7,550 bases of DNA from Bacillota bacterium. Its GTDB lineage: Bacteria; Bacillota; Clostridia; Christensenellales; SZUA-584. Both the position numbers and the translations under genes were made by a program. A model generated the notes under the pieces. It saw only the letters and a program-made list of their open reading frames with translations, was not told the origin of the DNA and did not search any database. Numbering within the stretch: position 1 is the first letter of the stretch; each line of letters begins with the position of its first letter. The stretch is taken from contig JAEWCC010000045.1 of the NCBI GenBank assembly GCA_023390815.1, forward strand, positions 1 through 7,550, written 5' to 3'. This document shows positions 1 to 4,790 of the stretch, one piece after another.

Positions 1-263
1 GCGTTGAAATGCGGAATCGTCGGGAATTCGAATTCGAGGTTCGGCTTTTCTGAAAGGCCCAGCACGACGGTGAACACGCCGTCCTCGATGACGAAGTGCA
101 TGCCCGTCTTCTCGCCCTCGTCCAGCGCGGAGAACTGCACGACTCCGCTCTTGCCCTTGAACGATTTCGCAAACTTCTCCCGATTTTCCACGATGACCTT
201 GACGACAGGCAGCACGGCGTACATGAGAATCCGGTTCGCATAGCGTTCTTCCTGCTTTGCCAT
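1..263 (-). CDS. SCP2-like protein, partial (N-terminal 87 residues)
   Basis: The ATG at 263-261 opens a frame that runs off the left edge of the window, so only the first 87 residues are visible. It begins 4 nt after the stop of the transketolase C subunit, and a GAGG within the last codons of that gene is the likely ribosome binding site, so the two are translationally linked. After a helical start (about residues 1-35) comes a beta-rich stretch with VVQFSALDEG near residue 41, then FVIEDGVFTVVL and a segment ending in PHFN. This lines up by eye with residues 33-81 of the complete SCP2-like protein at 3756-4514 (IVQFSVKNG near residue 39, then a segment ending EKFN), so I read it as a paralogue. 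SCP2 domains bind lipids or other hydrophobic ligands; the ligand here is unknown. No signal peptide or membrane segment is seen, so it is probably cytosolic. The family call rests on my own alignment and is moderate. Confidence 0.6.
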   Translation of the reverse strand, partial: MAKQEERYANRILMYAVLPVVKVIVENREKFAKSFKGKSGVVQFSALDEGEKTGMHFVIEDGVFTVVLGLSEKPNLEFEFPTIPHFN

Positions 264-267
264 GGCG

Positions 268-1272
268 CTATACCTCGTCTGCCCAGTCGTCGTCTTCCTC
301 GATCTCCTTATTGAGCAGCAGCCGTACGTTCTCCACGATGCCGTTGGTGTCGATCTTGTAGAACGCCATGATGTCCTCGTGCAGGCCGATCATCGAGAAG
401 CAGTCCGGGATGCCGAGCCGCGTGAACGCACAGGCTTTGCCGGACTCCGCGACGACCTCCGCCACCGCGCTGCCCAGTCCGCCGACGATGCTGTGATCCT
501 CCACCGTCACGATGCGCCGGGTTTCCTCCACTGCGCGTAAGATTGCTTCGCGGTCAATCGGCTTGATGGTATGCATATTGAGCACGCGCGCCTTGATGCC
601 GTCGGCACGCAGCACGGACGCCGCCTCCACAGCCTGATACACGCACGCACCGCATGTGATGATCGTAATATCGCTGCCCTCCGCCATGGTATGGGCCTTG
701 CCGAACTCGAAGCCGTAATCCGCGTTTTCGTAGACCAGCCGGTCGAAACCGCGGTTGATGCGGATGTATACCGGGCCGGGAATGTCGTAGGCCGCGCGTA
801 CCGCGTTGGCTGCTTCATATCCGTCCGCCGGGACGATCACCTTGCAGTTCGCCATCGTACGCATGATGGAGATGTCCTCCGTGCAGTGGTGCGTGGAACC
901 CGCCGCACCGAACGACAGCCCCGCATGCGTCGCGATCATCTTGACGTTGACGTTTTGGTAGCAGATATCGGTGTGCACTTGGTCGAGGCCGCGCATGGAG
1001 GTGAATATGGCGAACGTGGAGACGAAGGGCGTCAGCCCCGCCTTCGCCATGCCCGCCGCGATACCGAACATGTTCTGCTCCGCGATGCCCACGTTGAAGA
1101 ACCTTTCGGGGAACTTCTCCTGCACGAGGCCGATCTTGGTGGACTTGGCGAGGTCTGCCGAGAGCGCCACGATATCAGGATGCTCGGCCGCGAGCTCGCA
1201 TAGCGTATTGCCGTAGATTTCGGTCGTCTGCAGCTTGATCTGGCTGTAGACGTCATAATTCATACCGCCCAT
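268..1272 (-). CDS. Transketolase, C-terminal subunit (Pyr and C domains)
   Basis: This 334-residue protein is the second half of a split transketolase, which transfers a two-carbon ketol unit between sugar phosphates using thiamine diphosphate. The pyrimidine-binding domain holds NVGIAEQN at residues 60-67, with Glu65 as the expected glutamate that activates the cofactor. The substrate loop at about 121-129 reads FGAAGSTHH where canonical enzymes have DGxTHQ; the usual Asp is Ala124, while His128 is kept. The transketolase C domain covers roughly residues 195-315, and the tail is acidic (EIEEDDDW). The start chosen is the ATG that overlaps the TAA stop of the N subunit (TAATG), with GGGGGTG upstream; a second ATG three codons later is possible. 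It must pair with the N subunit to form the active site, and the coupled start fits equimolar synthesis. The assignment is firm; the true substrate is not, because of Ala124. Confidence 0.95.
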   Translation of the reverse strand: MGGMNYDVYSQIKLQTTEIYGNTLCELAAEHPDIVALSADLAKSTKIGLVQEKFPERFFNVGIAEQNMFGIAAGMAKAGLTPFVSTFAIFTSMRGLDQVHTDICYQNVNVKMIATHAGLSFGAAGSTHHCTEDISIMRTMANCKVIVPADGYEAANAVRAAYDIPGPVYIRINRGFDRLVYENADYGFEFGKAHTMAEGSDITIITCGACVYQAVEAASVLRADGIKARVLNMHTIKPIDREAILRAVEETRRIVTVEDHSIVGGLGSAVAEVVAESGKACAFTRLGIPDCFSMIGLHEDIMAFYKIDTNGIVENVRLLLNKEIEEDDDWADEV

Positions 1273-2129
1273 TAGGACACCCCCTTAATCCGGTTTTCGT
1301 GGTAGCGCAGGATGCTCTCCTTGGCGAGCCGTATCTTCTCGTCATCGAGACCCATGTAATGCGAAATCACCTGATTTTCGATAAAGTCCACGCCGCAGCC
1401 CTTGATGGTATCCGCGATGATCACAACGGGCGCGGTCTTTTCTTCCAGCGCCTCGTCAATCGCGGCGGAAAGCTCGCGGAAGCTGTGTCCATTCACCTGC
1501 TTGACGACGAACCCGAACGCCTTCCACTTATCCGCGAACGGCTCCAGCTTCATCACGCTCTCGGTCTGCCCGTCGATCATGAAGCGGTTTCTGTCCACGA
1601 ACAGGATGAGGTTGGTCGTGTTGTAGTGCGAGGCAGCCATCGCGGCCTCCCACACCTGTCCCTCGTCGCATTCACCGTCGCCCAGTATGCAGTAAGTACG
1701 ATAGTCTTTGCCGAGCACCCTCGCCGCAAGCGCGGTACCCACCGCGATGGAGATGCCGTGCCCCAATGATCCGGTCGAGGCATCCACACCAGGTACTTTT
1801 GCGGAGTTGAGGTGCATACCGAAGTCTGAACCAGAGTGGTTGTAGGTTTTGAGCAGTTCTTTATCGAAGTAGCCCCTGTCCGCGAGCACGGGCGCGTGGC
1901 CGACGCCCGCGTGGCCCTTGCTGAGTATGAACCGGTCGCGGTCGGGCCAGGCCGGGTTTGCCGGGTCGATATGCATGTACTTGTAGTAGAGCAGCGTGAA
2001 GATGTCCATTGCGCTGAGCGCGCCGCCGATGTGCCCGCTGCCCGCCCACGCTACCGTATCGACCGTGAGGCAGCGCAGCTCGCACGCCTTGTTTTCGAGC
2101 TCAAGCAGCTCTTTGTCCGTCAGTGGCAT
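1272..2129 (-). CDS. Transketolase, N-terminal subunit (ThDP pyrophosphate-binding domain)
   Basis: This 285-residue protein is the first half of a split transketolase and binds the diphosphate of thiamine diphosphate. The cofactor motif starts with GDGE at residues 150-153, runs through EGQVWEAAMAASHYN and ends at the Asn of DRNRFMIDG (Asn181). Other expected active-site histidines are present: SGHIGG (His33), SKGHA (His73) and ISHYMG (His257). The stretch usually written GHP reads MHL (His106), so the histidine is kept but both neighbours differ; the following PGVDASTGSLGHG is family-like. I chose the ATG at 2129-2127 because AGGA lies about 10 nt upstream (2143-2140); an ATG ten codons further out has no ribosome binding site and adds residues unlike the family. 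It is the first gene of the tkt pair and follows a palindromic repeat. Function as a transketolase subunit is firm. Confidence 0.95.
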   Translation of the reverse strand: MPLTDKELLELENKACELRCLTVDTVAWAGSGHIGGALSAMDIFTLLYYKYMHIDPANPAWPDRDRFILSKGHAGVGHAPVLADRGYFDKELLKTYNHSGSDFGMHLNSAKVPGVDASTGSLGHGISIAVGTALAARVLGKDYRTYCILGDGECDEGQVWEAAMAASHYNTTNLILFVDRNRFMIDGQTESVMKLEPFADKWKAFGFVVKQVNGHSFRELSAAIDEALEEKTAPVVIIADTIKGCGVDFIENQVISHYMGLDDEKIRLAKESILRYHENRIKGVS

Positions 2130-2137
2130 GTTGAACC

Positions 2138-2147
2138 CATCCTTTCT
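2138..2147 (-). promoter_or_regulatory. Ribosome binding site fixing the start of the transketolase N subunit
   Basis: On the minus strand AGAAAGGATG precedes the ATG at 2129, with the AGGA core about 10 nt away. The alternative ATG at 2159 lies upstream of this site and has no comparable purine-rich stretch before it, so the inner start is preferred. Confidence 0.6.
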
Positions 2148-2169
2148 ATAGTGTTTCATTCAGCTTAAT

Positions 2170-2314
2170 GGCTTGAGGAGGGGGCTGGCATCGATAGGTG
2201 ACTGGGGGAGAGAAAAGGGCTTAATACCGGTCGCTCCCTTCGGCACTCCGTGCCACCTCCCTCATCCGAGGGAGGCATGATAACGCTTTATCAACCCTCG
2301 TCCGAGAGAGGCTT
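2170..2314 (-). repeat. Palindromic intergenic repeat, copy 1 (minus orientation)
   Basis: Read on the minus strand, this element is a string of hairpins. A head module, GCCTCTCTCGGACGAGGG (2312-2295), is followed by a perfect TGATAA/TTATCA hairpin (2293-2278), then a second copy of the head, GCCTCCCTCGGATGAGGG (2276-2259, 16 of 18 identical). The second head forms a perfect 8-bp hairpin, CCTCCCTC/GAGGGAGG (2275-2256). A GGCAC/GTGCC hairpin (2254-2242), a GACCG box and a tail beginning CCCCCAGTCACCTATCG follow. The order head, GTGGC, GGGAGnGACCG, CCCCCAG..GCCAGCC is shared with the element at 4574-4750, which lies in the opposite orientation. It sits between the aminotransferase and the transketolase genes. 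I believe similar dispersed repeats are common in gut Clostridia, but that is from memory. No coding capacity is seen. Confidence 0.8.
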
Positions 2315-2498
2315 TATTCGATGTTACCCCTTGTCTGTCAGGAGCCAGAACAGTATATTTTCATCAGGTTAAACAAAGAAGTATCCCTGAAGTCTTGTGG
2401 TTGATCACTTTTAGGTCTTGATGTTTTCATTATCCCGCAAGACACCGATGCGCCCCGGTTCCCCCCGCATACCGAAACGCACCGGTCAAGGGAAAACC
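2315..2498. other. Intergenic stretch between aminotransferase and palindromic repeat
   Basis: This 184-nt stretch holds no gene that I can support. Its right end carries the stem-loop listed separately (2444-2486). The rest is more A+T-rich and contains only weak promoter-like hexamers on the minus strand (TATACT near 2350 without a good -35, and GATAAT near 2428), so I do not call a promoter. It is therefore open whether the transketolase genes have their own promoter or are read from upstream. Confidence 0.5.
2444..2486 (-). terminator. GC-rich stem-loop downstream of the aminotransferase
   Basis: Twelve nt past the aminotransferase stop, the minus strand reads ACCGGTGCG, which pairs with CGCATCGGT over 9 bp including one G-U pair. 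Inside it CGGT pairs with ACCG. No U-tract follows, so it is not a classic intrinsic terminator. It could be a 3'-end stabilising or attenuating structure separating the aminotransferase from the transketolase genes. Confidence 0.4.
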
Positions 2499-3743
2499 CT
2501 ACTTGCCCGATTTCACCGCACGGAACGCTTCGTCGGCGACCTCGAGCGTGAACTTGATATCTTCTTCGGTCATGGCGTAGTTGATGAAATGATTGTGGTG
2601 GTTGGTAAAGTACACGCCGCGCTTGACGCACTCCGCGACCCAGCACTGATGCAGCGCCAGCGACGGATCGTCCGCGATGCGCATATAGAACATCGACGGC
2701 GCGCCCGATATGATGAGGTTGTACCCATGGGTTTTGGCAACTTCCACGAGCCCGTCCGAGAGCTTTTTGCCGTAGTCCAGCAGCACCTGTGAGCCACCCA
2801 GCATCTTCATCTTGCCGATGCACGCGATGCCCGCGGCAAAGTGCGCGGCGGACATCCAGTAGCTGCCGGTGTAGAACACGTCGGTCGCGGCGGCCTTCAG
2901 CGCATCGTTGCCGCACAGCGCCGATACGCTCCAGCCGTTCGCGATGGCCTTGCAGAAGCACATGAGATCGGCCTTGAAGCCGAAGTAATGGTCGGAGCCC
3001 GCGATATCGAGCCGGAAGCCGCAGCGCACGTCGTCAATGGCGAGCACGATGCCATTATCGGTGCAGAGCTTGCGGATCGCCTGCCAGTAGCCTTCGGCGG
3101 GCAGCAGGTTCTCCGCGAAGTTGCCATGCCAGTACGGCGTAGAAAGGAAGCACGCGATCTCGCCCGGATACTGCTTGATCAGCGCCTCCACCTGCTCCGG
3201 GTGGTTCCAGTCCACGAACAGCACATTCGCGAGATCCTCCTCGATCACGCCGCCGCAGCCGATGCCCTGTGCCCACGGCGCGACGCCGTGATAGTTGCCG
3301 CGCACGAGGATGACCTTTTTGCGGCCTGTCGCAGCCCGCGCGACCATGATGGCAAACGACGTCGCGTCGCCGCCGTTCTTCATGAAGAACGCCCAGTCCG
3401 CCATCGCCACGGTATCCACCATGACTTCGGCAAACTCCACGAGCTTGGAGGAGGGCGCGGTCACACAGTTGCCGGTTTTGAGCTGTTCGATCGCGGCGTT
3501 ATCCACGTCCTCGTCACAGTAGCCGAGTATGTTCGGGCCATACGCACACATATAGTCGAGGAAGCGGTTGCCGTCCACATCCCAGAAGTACGCGCCCTTT
3601 GCGCGCTCTGAGAAGAACGGAAATGCGTCCGTCGGGATGAAGCAGCCGTTGGCAGGCCCCTGATGTCCGTACACGCCGCCCGGCAGCACTTTGGCCGCGC
3701 GTTCAAACATGGCGCGGCTGTTTTGATATTGATACGTCTGCAT
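2499..3743 (-). CDS. Class III PLP-dependent aminotransferase, HemL-like
   Basis: This 414-residue enzyme has the fold-type I, class III aminotransferase pattern and is closest in look to glutamate-1-semialdehyde aminomutase-type proteins. Visible marks are PGGVYG at residues 21-26, NGGDAT at 133-138 (usually SGTEAT), NYHG at 160-163 where an aromatic residue stacks on PLP, AIDDVRCGFR at 235-244 with Asp237 expected to bind the pyridine nitrogen, and FCKAIANG at 263-270 with Lys265 as the expected Schiff-base lysine. The phosphate-loop region reads TGSYWMSAAHFAAG at 302-315 in place of the usual GNP-containing motif, so the substrate pocket is unusual. Length is normal. It starts 12 nt after the SCP2-like gene, with GAGG 7 nt before the ATG, so the two form an operon. 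No heme genes are nearby, so a hemL role is unlikely. Transaminase chemistry is likely; amino donor and acceptor are unknown, with pyruvate/alanine suggested by the ald gene. Confidence 0.9.
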   Translation of the reverse strand: MQTYQYQNSRAMFERAAKVLPGGVYGHQGPANGCFIPTDAFPFFSERAKGAYFWDVDGNRFLDYMCAYGPNILGYCDEDVDNAAIEQLKTGNCVTAPSSKLVEFAEVMVDTVAMADWAFFMKNGGDATSFAIMVARAATGRKKVILVRGNYHGVAPWAQGIGCGGVIEEDLANVLFVDWNHPEQVEALIKQYPGEIACFLSTPYWHGNFAENLLPAEGYWQAIRKLCTDNGIVLAIDDVRCGFRLDIAGSDHYFGFKADLMCFCKAIANGWSVSALCGNDALKAAATDVFYTGSYWMSAAHFAAGIACIGKMKMLGGSQVLLDYGKKLSDGLVEVAKTHGYNLIISGAPSMFYMRIADDPSLALHQCWVAECVKRGVYFTNHHNHFINYAMTEEDIKFTLEVADEAFRAVKSGK

Positions 3744-3755
3744 GGTGTTACCTCA

Positions 3756-4514
3756 CTAATTCAGGTAGGCGTTGAGCCGCGGCACAAGATGCTCCACCGC
3801 CATCATCACGGGGATGTAGCCCTTGAGCTTCACGTCGCCGAAGCCGATTGCGGTCAGAAAGTCGCAGCGGCCGCCGAGTATGTCGCCCGTCTTCTCGATA
3901 CCGGAGAACGTCATGGTCAGCTCGGGCGAGCCGTCCGACGCGGCGATGGTCTTCATGCTGCCCTTTTCCACCTTCATGCGCACGGCGTGCGCCGTTCCCG
4001 CGATGTCCACGCAGAGCTGCCCGTTCGCCGCCTTCTGCATCACCTTCGCGCCAACGGGATCGTACATGCCGATTTGCGGCAGGGAATTGAACGCGGTGTA
4101 GAAGGTCAGCAGCGTGCTCACCTCTTTGAACTTCTCATCCTGCACGGTGTCCGGCTCCGGCCGCAGGAAGTGTTCGAGGCGGTCGGTCAGCTTCCCGAAA
4201 TCCTTCAGCAGGAAGCCAAGCTTCGTGAACCCTTTCAGTATCGTGGGCGTGCCCTTGCCGTCCATCAGCGCGTTGAACTTTTCGGGCGATGAGAAATAGA
4301 GCTTGATATCGGCTTCGCCCTTGCCATCCTCAAAGACGCACCTGCCGCCTTTGAATATGAGGCGCGCCGCCGGTCCGTTTTTGACGCTGAACTGCACGAT
4401 GAGGTTCGCGCCTTTGATGATATCCGCGGCCTCGGCGTCCAGATCGCACAGATAGGTCAGCGCGCGCAGCACTCCCTTCATGTTGATGCAGGCCTTTGCC
4501 AGTTGGTCTGTCAT
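3756..4514 (-). CDS. Two-domain SCP2-like (sterol carrier type) protein
   Basis: This 252-residue protein has no clear catalytic motif. It appears to be an internal duplication of an SCP2-like fold. The first unit (about residues 34-118) has LIVQFSVKNGPAARLIFKGG, then ADIKLYFSSPEKFNALMDGK, then an amphipathic end. The second (about 163-249) has LCVDIAGTAHAVRMKVEKGS, then PELTMTFSGIEKTGDILGGR, then a like end. Each shows the pattern strand, strand, Asp/Glu-rich turn, strand, a phase of helix and a glycine-rich stretch seen in SCP2 domains, which bind lipids or other hydrophobic molecules. No signal peptide or membrane span is evident. A near-ideal AGGAGG site precedes the ATG by 7 nt. It is the first gene of the pair with the aminotransferase and follows ald across a palindromic repeat. 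It could bind or present a hydrophobic substrate or act as a non-enzymatic partner; neither is shown by the sequence. Confidence 0.7.
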   Translation of the reverse strand: MTDQLAKACINMKGVLRALTYLCDLDAEAADIIKGANLIVQFSVKNGPAARLIFKGGRCVFEDGKGEADIKLYFSSPEKFNALMDGKGTPTILKGFTKLGFLLKDFGKLTDRLEHFLRPEPDTVQDEKFKEVSTLLTFYTAFNSLPQIGMYDPVGAKVMQKAANGQLCVDIAGTAHAVRMKVEKGSMKTIAASDGSPELTMTFSGIEKTGDILGGRCDFLTAIGFGDVKLKGYIPVMMAVEHLVPRLNAYLN

Positions 4515-4518
4515 GTTA

Positions 4519-4528
4519 CCCCCTCCTT
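4519..4528 (-). promoter_or_regulatory. Strong ribosome binding site of the SCP2-like gene
   Basis: On the minus strand AAGGAGGGGG contains a full AGGAGG core ending 7 nt before the ATG at 4514. It is the best Shine-Dalgarno match in the window and predicts strong translation of the SCP2-like/aminotransferase pair. Confidence 0.8.
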
Positions 4529-4548
4529 ACCATCGTTATTAAAACAAT

Positions 4549-4559
4549 CAAAGTCTTTG
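4549..4559. promoter_or_regulatory. Short inverted repeat upstream of the SCP2-like gene
   Basis: CAAAG and CTTTG are separated by one base, 35 nt before the SCP2-like start. It is a possible protein binding site, but short enough to occur by chance. The surrounding 4515-4573 stretch shows no convincing -35/-10 pair, so a separate promoter for this gene is not supported. Confidence 0.2.
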
Positions 4560-4573
4560 CCTCATGGTTGCTT

Positions 4574-4750
4574 AAGCCTCCCTCAGACGAGCACCCTCCG
4601 GGTACGTAGGAGGTGGCAATTGACGGTTGTAAACCGGCAATTGACGGAGGGAGTGACCGTTATCCCTCCCCCAGGCACCTACCGGTGCCAGCCTCCTTAC
4701 CGGGGCCCCCGAGAAGCGAAGCTTTTTGGGGTGGATCGTCCGAGGGGGCC
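4574..4750 (+). repeat. Palindromic intergenic repeat, copy 2 (plus orientation)
   Basis: Read on the plus strand, this element shares its order of parts with the element at 2170-2314: AAGCCTCCCTCAGACGAG at the head, GGAGGTGGC, GGAGGGAGTGACCG, then CCCCCAGGCACCTACCG and GCCAGCC. It adds parts the other copy lacks. These are a 12-base direct repeat GGCAATTGACGG (4615-4626 and 4636-4647) around a CGGTT/AACCG hairpin, and a terminal module (4707-4731) that folds into an 11-bp stem with a GAA loop. That stem uses two G-U pairs on the plus strand only. GGCCCCC (4704-4710) can also pair with GGGGGCC (4744-4750). A perfect GGCACC/GGTGCC hairpin lies at 4674-4689. It separates ald from the SCP2-like gene. 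No T-tract follows the hairpins on the minus strand, so ald shows no clear terminator here. Confidence 0.8.
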
Positions 4751-4790
4751 ATTGGTATAGTTAAAGCCTTTGGCCTCACGAGAAACTAAT

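Noticed and set aside
571..1203. Long open frame on the plus strand (210 codons) opposite the transketolase C subunit
   Set aside because: Antisense to a well-conserved gene, no ribosome binding site or recognisable motif.
268..2129. Naming the split transketolase as the sulfoquinovose (sulfo-TK) or apiose enzyme
   Set aside because: None of the isomerases, kinases, aldehyde dehydrogenase or transporters of those pathways appears in the window, and sequence alone does not separate them.
2130..2159. Ten-codon N-terminal extension of the transketolase N subunit
   Set aside because: No ribosome binding site before the outer ATG, while AGGA precedes the inner one; the extra residues are unlike the family.
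2170..2314. CRISPR array or insertion sequence
   Set aside because: Repeats are palindromic, few and unevenly spaced with no regular spacers, and there is no transposase frame.
2841..3611. Long open frame on the plus strand (256 codons) opposite the aminotransferase
   Set aside because: It lies wholly antisense to a clear enzyme; its His/Arg/Val-rich product is the usual mirror of a GC-rich coding frame and shows no domain.
2499..3743. Calling the aminotransferase hemL (glutamate-1-semialdehyde aminomutase)
   Set aside because: Motifs differ from GSA aminomutase and no heme biosynthesis gene is nearby.
4574..4750. Intrinsic terminator of ald
   Set aside because: Hairpins are present but none is followed by a T-tract on the minus strand; the structures belong to the repeat.
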